The notes beneath the pieces were generated by a model. That model saw only the letters and a program-made list of their open reading frames with translations, had not been told where the DNA came from and made no database searches. Below are positions 1 to 8,590 of a stretch of 44,037 nucleotides of DNA, one piece after another. The translations under genes and the position numbers were made by a program. This DNA comes from Pseudomonadota bacterium (GTDB taxonomy: Bacteria; Pseudomonadota; Gammaproteobacteria; Burkholderiales; Burkholderiaceae_B). The stretch lies in the NCBI GenBank assembly GCA_023387815.1, contig JAEWHK010000073.1, positions 1 through 44,037 on the forward strand, given 5' to 3'. Each line of letters opens with the position of its first letter. Positions within the stretch are counted from its first letter, which is position 1.

Positions 1-1049
1 ATGAAAAAAATCATGTTGAAGGCCGTGGTCACGCGCCCCACCACCTTGCGCGGAAAGACTTCAGCCATCAAGGCGTAGGCCAGTATGCAACTGGAAGCCA
101 GAAAACCGTAAGCTCCCCAAATCACCACGGGCGGCATAGGCACCCTGAGCAGTATCAGCACTTGCGTCAGGACAAAAAGCGACATCCCCAGCCCGCTGAA
201 TATCCGTAAGCCCATGCCATAGCGTTCTATTTTGCGCGCAACCATGCCAGTAATCACGGTGCCCAGCACCATGGTCAACCCAAGAGATGACACGACGCTG
301 TCCGCCGCTCTTGCGGTGAGCCCAGACACATCCATCAGATAAGGTTTGACCCACAAGGATTGCGCTGCATAAAATGCGCCACCGACAGCACAGGGAAAAG
401 GGATAACGCGCCAGAAGATTGCGTTTTTGAGAATCAGGCGCAGACCGTGAATCTGCTTTGACATGGATTCGCGGCTCGCGTGCGTATGCTTTGTCTCCGG
501 AACCATCAGCCAGATGAGCGCCGCGACTACAAGCGTCACGCCGGCCATGAGAACGCTGACTTCACGCCAGGTATTATGAGTTAGCCAGATCGCCAGAGGT
601 GTACCAACGACGACCCCACCAAGACCACCGATAGCGACCATCAGGCCATTGAGCAAAGGCCAGCGTGACGAGGGAAAATTCTGTGCGATGGCCATAAAGC
701 CGGCACCCAGACACACAGAGACGCCAACACCGATAAGAATGCGGCCGACAATCAGAGACTGCATGCTGTGGGCGATGCCATACACAACAGTGCCGATAGC
801 CGCCAGAACCAGCAAAGCGGCATCAGTACGCCGCGCACCATAGCGGTCCAGCGCCAGACCTGCTGGCAATTGGGCCAGGGCAAAGCCAATGAAATAAAAG
901 CTGGTCAGCAGGCCCAGATCACTTGCCGTAAGATTCATCTCGCGCGACAGAAACGGCGCAAAGCCGATATTCAGTCCGCGAAATACATAAGAGAGGAAAT
1001 AGCCCAGTGCAAAAAAAATGAATATTCTTATTGCGGCCTGACGGCTCAT
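1..1049 (-). CDS. MFS transporter (C-terminus cut by window edge)
   Basis: An open frame starts at ATG 1049 and runs leftwards to the window edge without a stop, giving 349 visible codons. It encodes a hydrophobic protein with repeated membrane segments. The major facilitator loop 2-3 signature is clear around residues 60-75 (LPAGLALDRYGARR), and a second-half segment begins near residue 215. The first segment (FFALGYFLSYVFRGLN) resembles the YihN/NarK-like branch of anion or drug:proton transporters, but the substrate cannot be read from the sequence. The ATG overlaps the TGA of yaaA by four bases (ATGA), so translation is probably coupled to yaaA. Only the last transmembrane helices are missing. 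Confidence 0.85.
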   Translation of the reverse strand, partial: MSRQAAIRIFIFFALGYFLSYVFRGLNIGFAPFLSREMNLTASDLGLLTSFYFIGFALAQLPAGLALDRYGARRTDAALLVLAAIGTVVYGIAHSMQSLIVGRILIGVGVSVCLGAGFMAIAQNFPSSRWPLLNGLMVAIGGLGGVVVGTPLAIWLTHNTWREVSVLMAGVTLVVAALIWLMVPETKHTHASRESMSKQIHGLRLILKNAIFWRVIPFPCAVGGAFYAAQSLWVKPYLMDVSGLTARAADSVVSSLGLTMVLGTVITGMVARKIERYGMGLRIFSGLGMSLFVLTQVLILLRVPMPPVVIWGAYGFLASSCILAYALMAEVFPRKVVGRVTTAFNMIFF

Positions 1050-1816
1050 TCTTTTCTCCGGAAGATCAGTTTGTCTTCCGTTGATTCTTCCTGCGCAAAT
1101 GCATAGCCTTCTGCATTGAATTTCTTCAGGGCAGCAGGCGTTTTTGCCTTGGTTTCAATGGCAAAGCGGGCCATAAGACCACGAGCACGCTTGGCATTGA
1201 AACTGATGATTTTGTAGACCCCATTTTTGTAGTCCTGGAAGACGCACTGAACAACACGTGCATCCAGCGCTTTCAGATCCACCGATTTGAAATATTCTTC
1301 CGAGGCCAGATTCACCACAATGCGCGACTTCTCATCATTGAGGCGTTCGTTCAGATAATTCGCAATGTCTGAACCCCAGAATTCGTAAAGATTTTTGCCT
1401 GCCCGGGTCTGCAGCTTTGTTCCCATCTCCAGCCGGTAAGGCTGCATGAGATCCAAAGGCCGCAGGACGCCATACAGACCACTCAGAATGGCCACATGCT
1501 CCTGCGCCCAATTCAGTTGTGATTCTGTCAGTGAAGTCGCATCAAGTCCTTCATAAACGTCACCATTGAAGGCCAGCACCGCCTGGCGGGAATTCTTCTG
1601 ATCGAATTTGGGCTTCCATTCTGCATACCGTTTTACGTTCAGTTCCGACAATGCCGGACTCAGCTTCATGAGCGCTGCAATGTCATCTGCACTTTTGGTT
1701 TTGAGTACTTTGATAAGCTCTGCAGAACGTTTCGTAAACAGCGGCTGAGTGTGAGTGGTAGTTGCTACCGGAGAGTCGTAATCGAGTTTTTTGGCAGGTG
1801 ATAGCAGAAAAAGCAT
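1046..1816 (-). CDS. yaaA: Peroxide stress protein YaaA (DUF328/UPF0246)
   Basis: The 256-residue product begins MLFLLSPAKKLDYDSP, the typical N-terminus of YaaA. It carries the family blocks LAFNGDVYEGLDA, ILSGLYGVLRPLDLMQPYRLEMGT and the C-terminal ISFNAKRARGLMARF. In E. coli YaaA limits free iron during hydrogen peroxide stress and is under OxyR control; that is family knowledge, not visible here. A TTG nine bases upstream would add three residues, but the AAGG ribosome site about nine bases before ATG 1816 and the family start favour the ATG. The stop overlaps the start of the downstream MFS gene. A 186-base gap with one strong stem-loop separates it from serS. Confidence 0.9.
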   Translation of the reverse strand: MLFLLSPAKKLDYDSPVATTTHTQPLFTKRSAELIKVLKTKSADDIAALMKLSPALSELNVKRYAEWKPKFDQKNSRQAVLAFNGDVYEGLDATSLTESQLNWAQEHVAILSGLYGVLRPLDLMQPYRLEMGTKLQTRAGKNLYEFWGSDIANYLNERLNDEKSRIVVNLASEEYFKSVDLKALDARVVQCVFQDYKNGVYKIISFNAKRARGLMARFAIETKAKTPAALKKFNAEGYAFAQEESTEDKLIFRRKE

Positions 1817-1970
1817 GATGGACAACCTTGGATGAAAAACGGATTGAATCGAAAAGAAAATACCGCAAAAGTGAATGTCGGGAGCACCACCAGCCCATCT
1901 ATTCTGTCTGACCGGGATCGCTCTGGCATAAGCTCAGCAACGCGTGATTATGTTCAGGTCAGATCAGATC

Positions 1971-2001
1971 GGCCCTGCATGCGCCGTATTGATGCAGGGC
2001 C
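1971..2001 (-). terminator. Stem-loop after serS, terminator-like but without a T-run
   Basis: GGCCCTGCAT at 1971-1980 and ATGCAGGGCC at 1992-2001 form a perfect 10-base-pair stem with an 11-base loop, 12 bases after the serS stop. The bases that follow on the minus strand (GATCTGATCT) are not a T-tract. It may therefore be a Rho-dependent end or an mRNA-stabilising hairpin rather than a strong intrinsic terminator. Confidence 0.55.
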
Positions 2002-2012
2002 TCAGCGACGGA

Positions 2013-3371
2013 TCACGCCTCGGGCGTCAGGCGTTCAAGCCCTCCCATATAGGCGCGCAGGGCCTGCGGGATGACAATGCTGCCATCAGCCTGCTGGTAG
2101 TTTTCGATAAGCGCGACCAGCGTGCGTCCCACGGCAAGGCCTGAGCCGTTGAGCGTGTGCAGATATTCGGTCTTGCCCTGCTCGTTACGGAATCGCGCCT
2201 GAAGCCGACGGGCCTGGAACGCTTCGCAGTTGGAGACAGAGGAAATTTCCCGCCAGGTATTCTGCGCTGGAATCCACACTTCCAGGTCGTAGGTTTTGGC
2301 AGCGCCAAAGCCCATATCGCCTGTGCACAACTGCATGACGCGATATGGCAGTTCCAGCAGTTGCAGCACTTTCTCGGCATGACCAACCATCTCTTCTAGC
2401 ACATCGTAAGACGTCTCGGGATGGACAATCTGCACCATTTCCACTTTATCGAACTGATGCTGACGGATCATGCCGCGCGTGTCGCGACCGCCGCTGCCCG
2501 CTTCGGAGCGAAAGCATGGCGTATGCGCCGTCAGACGCAGCGGCAGACTGGCGCCGGGAACGATATCATTCTTGACCGTTGCGGTCAGCGTAATTTCCGA
2601 CGTTGAAATCAGATAAAGATCTTCTTTGGCAATGGGTCGGCCCTGTTGATCTGTCTGGGGTTCGTCCTCTCCGCCTTTCGTGACCCAGAACATATCGTCC
2701 TTGAACTTGGGCAACTGACCGGTTCCAAGAAGCGTAGAGCTGTTCACAATATAGGGCGTATAGCATTCGGTGTAACCGTGCTGCGAAGTATGCAGATCCA
2801 GCATGAACTGGGCCAGCGCACGATGCAGGCGCGCCATACCGCCGCGCATAAAGGAAAAGCGTGCACCCGTCAGTTTGACAGCCGTATCAAATTCCAGCCC
2901 GAGGCGCTCGCCAACGGTGACATGATCCTGAGTATCGAAGTCTTTGGCTTCAGGCTGGCTATTATCGGTAACAAACCCTATTGCAGTGCCCAGCCAGCGA
3001 CGAACTTCCACGTTATCATCGCTGTCCTTGCCGTCCGGGACGGAGGCATGGGGCAGATTTGGAAGGGTCATCAGCCAGCCGTCAAGTTCGCTGCGAATTT
3101 GCGCCAGCTGTTCTTCGAGGGCCTTGAGTTTGCCGGGTATCGCCTGAGATTCGGCCATGACGGCGCTGGCGTCTTCCTTGCGCGATTTGAGCTGCCCGAT
3201 CTGCTTGGCCAGCGCGTTGCGCTGCGCCTGCAGGGTTTCGGTCTGGATTTGCACATCCTTGCGACGTGCTTCCAGTGCATTGAAGCGGGCTTCGTCGAAT
3301 TCAACGTTGCGGCGTTTGAGCGCCGCGATCACGACAGGCAACTCTTTTCGCAGTAAAACAGGATCTAACAT
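2013..3371 (-). CDS. serS: Seryl-tRNA synthetase
   Basis: This 452-residue class II aminoacyl-tRNA synthetase charges tRNA-Ser (and the selenocysteine tRNA if present) with serine in the cytosol. The first 110 residues form the long antiparallel coiled-coil arm that binds the tRNA extra arm (MLDPVLLRKELPVVIAALKRR, then Gln/Lys/Ala-rich heptads). Motif 2 is seen as CFRSEAGSGGRDTRGMIRQH and motif 3 as GSGLAVGRTLVALIENYQ, with the usual C-terminal IPQALRAYMGG. Length is normal. It sits between rarA (upstream, 93-base gap) and yaaA. No clear AGGAGG precedes ATG 3371. Confidence 0.98.
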   Translation of the reverse strand: MLDPVLLRKELPVVIAALKRRNVEFDEARFNALEARRKDVQIQTETLQAQRNALAKQIGQLKSRKEDASAVMAESQAIPGKLKALEEQLAQIRSELDGWLMTLPNLPHASVPDGKDSDDNVEVRRWLGTAIGFVTDNSQPEAKDFDTQDHVTVGERLGLEFDTAVKLTGARFSFMRGGMARLHRALAQFMLDLHTSQHGYTECYTPYIVNSSTLLGTGQLPKFKDDMFWVTKGGEDEPQTDQQGRPIAKEDLYLISTSEITLTATVKNDIVPGASLPLRLTAHTPCFRSEAGSGGRDTRGMIRQHQFDKVEMVQIVHPETSYDVLEEMVGHAEKVLQLLELPYRVMQLCTGDMGFGAAKTYDLEVWIPAQNTWREISSVSNCEAFQARRLQARFRNEQGKTEYLHTLNGSGLAVGRTLVALIENYQQADGSIVIPQALRAYMGGLERLTPEA

Positions 3372-3397
3372 GATTTTTTTCTGATTTCGGGTGGGAG

Positions 3398-3431
3398 ACG
3401 TATAGGGTAATCATTATATACAGCTATACGT
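3398..3431. repeat. Inverted repeat in the serS leader
   Basis: ACGTATAG at 3398-3405 and CTATACGT at 3424-3431 are perfect complements separated by 18 AT-rich bases that include ATTATATA. It lies in the rarA-serS gap, 27 bases ahead of the serS start. It could be a promoter/operator or a leader hairpin; nothing here tells which. Confidence 0.4.
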
Positions 3432-3464
3432 GACCGTTGGGGACTGGGCTGCCAAAACCCCGAC

Positions 3465-4841
3465 TCAGTTTTTCCGTTTTTTTCTGGCTTCCTGATCCAG
3501 CGAGCGAAGGTAATCAAGCTTTTCGGAGATTCGTGTTTCCAGCCCCTGCTGCACGGGCCGGTACCAGCGTGGCTCGCGCATACCTTCGGGCAAATAGGTT
3601 TCGCCTGCCGCGTACGCATCGGGCTCGTCATGTGCATAGCGATACTCATGCCCGTAACCGAGTTCCTTCATCAGTTTGGTGGGCGCATTGCGCAGATGCA
3701 CCGGCACTTCGCGCGATTTATCCTGTTTGACAAAGGCGCGTGCCTGATTGTAGGCCATGTAGCCGGCATTGCTCTTGGCCGCCACGGCCAGATAGATGAC
3801 CGCCTGAGCCAATGCCAGCTCGCCTTCCGGTGATCCCAGACGTTCATAGGTTGCGGCGGCATCATTCACTATCTGCATGGCGCGCGGATCAGCCAGGCCA
3901 ATATCTTCCCACGCCATACGCACAATACGGCGGGCCAGATACAGAGGATCTGCGCCGCCATCCAGCATCCGCGTGAACCAGTATAACGCTGCGTCAGGGT
4001 GCGAGCCACGTACCGATTTGTGCAGGGCCGATATCTGATCGTAGAAATTGTCGCCTCCTTTGTCAAAGCGGCGCAAATTGAGGGTCAGCGCGTTCTGCAT
4101 GAACTCGGGCGTGATGTCAGTCACCTGTGCAGTCAACGCAGCCGTATTGGTTTGTTCAAGCAGATTCAGAAAACGACGGGCATCCCCGTCGGCATAGCCG
4201 GTAAGAATATCAATCGCCTTTTCATCGAAATTCAGATCGATGGCGCCACTTTCCCTTGCGCGAACCAGCAGCTGACGCAGCTCTTCTTCAGAGAGCGAGG
4301 TCAGCACATACACCTGTGCTCGCGACAGCAGGGCCGAATTGACTTCAAACGAAGGGTTCTCTGTGGTTGCGCCGATAAAGGTGAACAGACCACTCTCCAC
4401 ATAGGGAAGGAAAGCGTCCTGTTGCGCCTTGTTGAATCGATGAACCTCGTCAACAAAGAGTATGGTTTTGCGTCCCTGCGCCTGGGCGACCTGGGCTTTG
4501 ACCACGGCATCGCGAATATCCTTGACGCCTCCAAGGACAGCCGAAATGGCGATGAACTGGGCATCAAAGCCATCAGCCATCAGTCGGGCCAGCGTGGTTT
4601 TACCGACGCCTGGCGGTCCCCAGAAAATCATGGAGTGCGGCCGCCGCGCCTCAAACGCAACGCGCAGGGGCTTATCAGGTCCCAGCAGATGCGCCTGTCC
4701 GATGACTTCGTCTATCGTACGCGGACGCAGGCGTTCGGCCAGTGGCGCATTTGCACCGGCACTGCCGCCACTGAACATATCGTTATCGGAAAAATCACTC
4801 GTCACTTTTGCTGTCGCCTTCGGCCGGTCAACGGCCGTCAT
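3465..4841 (-). CDS. rarA: Replication-associated recombination protein A (MgsA/WRNIP1 family AAA+ ATPase)
   Basis: This 458-residue clamp-loader-like AAA+ ATPase acts at stalled replication forks. Walker A is GPPGVGKTT (residues 75-83), Walker B is ILFVDEVHRF (127-136) and sensor 1 is GATTENPSF. The C-terminal RarA tetramerisation region (DPLYLARRIVRMAWEDIGLADP, then AVIYLAVAAKSNAGYMA and the YGHEYRYAHDEPDAYA block) is intact. It ends in a basic tail (EARKKRKN). ATG 4841 is used; an internal ATG (MFSGG) lies 21 codons later, and the first 20 residues are not conserved in character, so the start is less certain than the gene. It lies between lolA and serS, the usual order in many proteobacteria. 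Confidence 0.96.
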   Translation of the reverse strand: MTAVDRPKATAKVTSDFSDNDMFSGGSAGANAPLAERLRPRTIDEVIGQAHLLGPDKPLRVAFEARRPHSMIFWGPPGVGKTTLARLMADGFDAQFIAISAVLGGVKDIRDAVVKAQVAQAQGRKTILFVDEVHRFNKAQQDAFLPYVESGLFTFIGATTENPSFEVNSALLSRAQVYVLTSLSEEELRQLLVRARESGAIDLNFDEKAIDILTGYADGDARRFLNLLEQTNTAALTAQVTDITPEFMQNALTLNLRRFDKGGDNFYDQISALHKSVRGSHPDAALYWFTRMLDGGADPLYLARRIVRMAWEDIGLADPRAMQIVNDAAATYERLGSPEGELALAQAVIYLAVAAKSNAGYMAYNQARAFVKQDKSREVPVHLRNAPTKLMKELGYGHEYRYAHDEPDAYAAGETYLPEGMREPRWYRPVQQGLETRISEKLDYLRSLDQEARKKRKN

Positions 4842-4894
4842 CGGTCAATGTCGTATTCCGCAAGCAGGCTGCAGGTATGAATTCTCACAAAGAG

Positions 4895-4919
4895 AAAAAA
4901 GGGCCGTTTCCACGGCCCC
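4895..4919 (-). terminator. Rho-independent terminator after lolA
   Basis: On the minus strand GGGCCGT, a four-base loop GGAA and ACGGCCC form a seven-base-pair GC-rich stem (4901-4918) followed directly by six T (4895-4900). It lies 42 bases after the lolA stop and ahead of rarA, so rarA needs its own promoter or readthrough. Confidence 0.85.
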
Positions 4920-4959
4920 TTCTGCAGGTTTGCGGATGGAGCACGCAGGCTCCGGTTCC

Positions 4960-5691
4960 CTACATTTTAACGGTATCGACCCCGGCTGGTGCTTTGAACT
5001 GATAGGTGCTGGCTGGAATGTTTGCGTTGCTCTTCAGATTACGCAGCTTGATGGAGGTCGTCTGGCCAAAGGAATCAAGAATGATGAGCTCGGCAGGCAG
5101 ATTGTTGGCAAAGCCGATATCGACATGCGTCAGACCCGCGTCGGACACTTTTGGCGTAGCGCGCATCCAGACCATGCCGTTATTTTCAGGCAGAGCCGAC
5201 AGTTTGAATGAATCATCCAGCGTACCCGAACCGAAAAGGATTGCAGCAGGAGATGCGCCTACCGCTTTGCTGACCGGTCTCTCGGTTACCTGGCGCAGAT
5301 CAGGGTCATACTGATAAACGGTTTTTCCGTCCGAGATAACGCTTTGCGCATAAGGTTTGGTAACGCTCCAGTTGAATTTGCCAGGCCGCTGGAACGAGAA
5401 CGTTCCTGTCTGGGCTGCCTTGTTTTTACCCTTGCCGCCCGAGGTTTTCTGGGCAAATTCGCCGCTTGCCGATTTGACCTGAGCCACAAAGTCTTTCAAC
5501 TGCTGGCGCGCATCCGTTTGTGTGGTGTTTTGTACGCCCGGAATTTTTTCGAAAGTGACGCCCTCAAGCGACGTTGACAGACCGGCGTCCGGATTCATCA
5601 TGTCGGAATTGACCTTGATATCCTGGGCGACGCTTACGGCGGGAACCGCCATTACCAGGGAAAGGCAGACCGCAAGTACAGATTTTTTCAT
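4960..5691 (-). CDS. lolA: Outer-membrane lipoprotein carrier protein LolA
   Basis: The product is 243 residues with a Sec signal peptide (MKKSVLAVCLSLVMAVPAVSVAQ, charged start then hydrophobic core). LolA shuttles lipoproteins through the periplasm from LolCDE to LolB. Recognisable blocks are GEFAQKTSGG, TGTFSFQRPGKFNWSV, DGKTVYQYDPDLRQVTERPV and the C-terminal STYQFKAPAGVD. It is longer than a typical LolA of about 205 residues: some 30 extra residues (roughly 24-60) lie between the signal peptide and the first conserved helix QQLKDFVAQVKSASGEF. It follows ftsK, as in many proteobacteria, across a 262-base gap that holds a 21-base repeat array. Confidence 0.93.
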   Translation of the reverse strand: MKKSVLAVCLSLVMAVPAVSVAQDIKVNSDMMNPDAGLSTSLEGVTFEKIPGVQNTTQTDARQQLKDFVAQVKSASGEFAQKTSGGKGKNKAAQTGTFSFQRPGKFNWSVTKPYAQSVISDGKTVYQYDPDLRQVTERPVSKAVGASPAAILFGSGTLDDSFKLSALPENNGMVWMRATPKVSDAGLTHVDIGFANNLPAELIILDSFGQTTSIKLRNLKSNANIPASTYQFKAPAGVDTVKM

Positions 5692-5824
5692 GAATGGACT
5701 CCTGTTGTTATTGATTCCCGCAGCCGGCCCGTACCGGTGTCTGCGAAAGAATCATGGCCCTGTTTTACCACTAATTCGGCCACACAGGATGTAACAAAAT
5801 CGTAAATACAATTGCGCCGCTGAA

Positions 5825-5950
5825 ACTCTCGCAGTGAGGATACCCCGGCTAACGCAGAGGAGGTCCCGAATCATACGAAGGAGGCTCCGACTGATGAAAA
5901 GGACGACTCTGAATGATGTAGAGAATTCCCTCACAATGCAAAGGATGTCC
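5825..5950. repeat. Degenerate 21-base tandem repeat, six units
   Basis: Six exact 21-base units (starts 5825, 5846, 5867, 5888, 5909, 5930) end three bases from the ftsK stop codon. The units are diverged, but AGGA at unit positions 13-16 is kept in five of six, position 1 is C in five of six and position 20 is C in five of six. On the plus strand several units read as ribosome-site-like AGGAGG or AAGGA. No unit is long enough to be a gene, and the array lies in the ftsK-lolA gap. Confidence 0.8.
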
Positions 5951-5953
5951 TGA

Positions 5954-8341
5954 TTAACCCTCGGGCTCTTCCTGACCGGCAGGCACCAGAATTTCGCGAT
6001 TGCCATTCGATTGCATGGTCGACACGATTCCGGACTGCTCCATTTGCTCCAGCAACCTTGCCGCACGGTTATAACCAATGCGCAGGTGACGCTGTACAGA
6101 GGAAATGGATGCACGACGGTTTTTGAGCACGACGGCCACCGCCTGATCATAGAGCGGATCGGATTCGTTATCGGTAAAGCCTGTGACACTACCGACGCCA
6201 TCACCCGTTTCGCCCGCAACGCCGCCTTCCAGGAGACCATCGATGTAATCGGGTTCGCCCTGCTCTTTCAGGTAGTCAACGACACGGTGGACTTCATCGT
6301 CGTCCACAAAGGCGCCGTGAACACGGTTTGGCAGACCAGTGCCTGGTGGCAGGTAAAGCATATCGCCCTGACCCAGCAGAGTTTCCGCGCCCATCTGATC
6401 CAGAATCGTACGCGAGTCAATTTTGGAAGAGACCTGGAAAGCAATACGCGTTGGAATATTCGCCTTGATGAGTCCCGTAATGACATCCACGCTGGGGCGC
6501 TGCGTTGCCAGAATCAGGTGAATCCCCGCAGCACGCGCCTTTTGCGCCAGTCGGGCAATAAGCTCTTCAATCTTTTTACCCACAACCATCATCAGATCGG
6601 CCAGCTCGTCGATAACCACCACAATCATGGGCAGCGTTTTCAGCGGCTCAGGTTCTTCGGGTGTGAGCGAGAACGGGTTGGGAATGGTTTCGCCTTTTTT
6701 GGCGGCGTCACGGATCTTGCTGTTGAAACCGCTGATATTGCGCACGCCCATTTTGCTCATGAGCTTGTAGCGCTTTTCCATTTCGCCCACACACCAGTTC
6801 AGTGCATTGGCGGCCTGCCGCATGTCGGTCACAACAGGTGCCAGCAGATGCGGTATCCCTTCGTAAATGCTCATTTCCAGCATTTTCGGGTCAATCAGAA
6901 TCAGACGAACCTGACTCGCATCGGCCTTGTAAAGCAGCGAGATGATCATGGCATTGATACCCACTGATTTACCGGAACCGGTGGTACCCGCCACAAGCAG
7001 GTGGGGCATTTTCGCCAGATCGGCCACCACCGGATTACCGGCAATATCCTTGCCCAGTGCCATGGTCAGCACAGAGCCATTGTCGTGATAGGTTTTGGAG
7101 CCGATGATCTCGGACAGCCGCACCATCTGGCGTCGAGGGTTAGGCAGTTCCAGACCCATCAGGCTTTTACCAACAATCGTTTCCACGACACGGATACTGA
7201 CCAGACTGAGGGCGCGTGCCAGATCCTTGGACAGATTGACGATCTGGCTGCCTTTGACGCCGGTAGCCGGTTCAATTTCGTAACGCGTAATTACCGGTCC
7301 GGCCTGGGCGGACACCACGGCCACCTGAACACCGAAATCACGCAGTTTTTTCTCGATCAGGCGCGAAGTGTATTCAATGGTTTCAGGCGAGACGGATTCG
7401 ATGTTTTCTGCCGCCGGATCCAGCAGTTCCAGCGCCGGCAGTTCACCGCTGGCGTTCTTGGGTGGTTCAAACAGCGTACGCTGCTTTTCTTTCTGAACGC
7501 GTTCGCTGGTAGGAAAAACAGTAATTTGCGGCTCGATACGAACAGGCGTTTCATGCACCAGCTGCTCTTTCTGCACCACAACCTGTTCTTCGCGCGCCAC
7601 CTGCGCAATTTCACCCACTTTGCGATCCTGGCGCGCCGTTTTCAGATTGACCACAGCAGTGATCACACGCTGAATGCCGGAGCCAATTTTCTCTGCCAGT
7701 GATAGCCAGGAAAAGTCCAGGAAAAGCCCCAGACCCAGAATGACCATGAAAAACAGGATAAGCACCGCGCCGGGCACGCCTACGGCAGTGGAAAAGACGG
7801 AACTGATATAGCCGCCCAGCACACCGCCGGCACCGCCTGGCAGTTGCGCACCGATATGGGCAAGCTGGCTCGCCTCAAAACCCATGGAACCAACAAACAA
7901 CAGGGCGAAACCGACGCCCTGCTCCCAATGCACACGAGGCAGCGCAGCATCGGACTTGGCCACGATGCGATTCATGAGTATCTTGTAGCCTACCCACATG
8001 CGCTTGAGACACAGGGCAACAAACCACCAGGCGGACAGCCCGAACAGATATAACAGAATATCGGACACATAGGCACCCACCGCGCCCAGGCGGTTATGGA
8101 CCAGTGTTGATGAGGATGTGCTGACCCAGCCCGGATCATTGGGATGCCAGGTGAACAACATCACCGACAGGGCGGCCGCCAATGCCGCATACAGAACCCA
8201 TTTGGCTTCTGTAAACATGGAAGCCAGACGACTGGGTTCAGCATTCTGTGCGTTGCGCGCATTCCTGGCGGAAGACTTGGAGCCCGCATTGCGTGTGTTG
8301 CGGGCGGAGCGAGTGGAGACGGTATTTGAAGTGCGTGCCAT
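5954..8341 (-). CDS. ftsK: DNA translocase FtsK
   Basis: The 795-residue product pumps DNA at the division septum and activates XerCD at dif. After a basic N-terminal tail rich in Asn, Arg and Ala (ARNARNAQNAEPSR) come four membrane helices (about residues 45-210), a short linker rather than the long E. coli one, then the motor: alpha subdomain from about 310, Walker A GTTGSGKS (452-459), Walker B LILIDPKM. The C-terminal gamma winged helix (DPLYDQAVAVVLKNRRASISSVQRHLRIGYNRAARLLEQM region) is complete. A TTG six codons upstream is possible, but ATG 8341 gives the expected start. It is divergent from trxB. Confidence 0.97.
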   Translation of the reverse strand: MARTSNTVSTRSARNTRNAGSKSSARNARNAQNAEPSRLASMFTEAKWVLYAALAAALSVMLFTWHPNDPGWVSTSSSTLVHNRLGAVGAYVSDILLYLFGLSAWWFVALCLKRMWVGYKILMNRIVAKSDAALPRVHWEQGVGFALLFVGSMGFEASQLAHIGAQLPGGAGGVLGGYISSVFSTAVGVPGAVLILFFMVILGLGLFLDFSWLSLAEKIGSGIQRVITAVVNLKTARQDRKVGEIAQVAREEQVVVQKEQLVHETPVRIEPQITVFPTSERVQKEKQRTLFEPPKNASGELPALELLDPAAENIESVSPETIEYTSRLIEKKLRDFGVQVAVVSAQAGPVITRYEIEPATGVKGSQIVNLSKDLARALSLVSIRVVETIVGKSLMGLELPNPRRQMVRLSEIIGSKTYHDNGSVLTMALGKDIAGNPVVADLAKMPHLLVAGTTGSGKSVGINAMIISLLYKADASQVRLILIDPKMLEMSIYEGIPHLLAPVVTDMRQAANALNWCVGEMEKRYKLMSKMGVRNISGFNSKIRDAAKKGETIPNPFSLTPEEPEPLKTLPMIVVVIDELADLMMVVGKKIEELIARLAQKARAAGIHLILATQRPSVDVITGLIKANIPTRIAFQVSSKIDSRTILDQMGAETLLGQGDMLYLPPGTGLPNRVHGAFVDDDEVHRVVDYLKEQGEPDYIDGLLEGGVAGETGDGVGSVTGFTDNESDPLYDQAVAVVLKNRRASISSVQRHLRIGYNRAARLLEQMEQSGIVSTMQSNGNREILVPAGQEEPEG

Positions 8342-8555
8342 AACAATAAATTCGGTCAATAAAGCATTATAGCTTATTGATATTAAATGTTATTTATATT
8401 CCTGATGAACATGGTGGATTGGCTGCCGGGCGCGCCTAAGCTGTTGTTTTCACAGGATACGCCCCCATCTGAAGTCTACGGCATGCCCAATAAGAAGGGA
8501 TGCGTCAAAACCGCGGCATGTCAGGGGTTTTGAATCCGCGGAAACAACGATCCAT

Positions 8556-8561
8556 TATAAT
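8556..8561 (+). promoter_or_regulatory. Candidate -10 element for trxB
   Basis: TATAAT matches the sigma-70 -10 consensus and would place the transcript start about 22-25 bases before ATG 8591. A TTGAAT at 8530-8535 is 20 bases upstream, which is too far for a standard -35, so the promoter is only partly supported. Confidence 0.45.
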
Positions 8562-8590
8562 TGCCGATTGGCTTTTTAGGACTGAATACA

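Noticed and set aside
2646..3356. Long plus-strand open frame opposite serS
   Set aside because: It is antisense to a clear seryl-tRNA synthetase gene and has no recognisable domain or ribosome site.
5825..5950. 21-base array as a CRISPR array
   Set aside because: There are no spacers between identical repeats; units are contiguous and diverged, and no cas genes are present.
5752..6240. Minus-strand reading frame through the 21-base array with a heptad-like Arg pattern
   Set aside because: Most of it overlaps ftsK in another frame; the heptad pattern follows from the 21-base period, and no start or ribosome site supports a gene.
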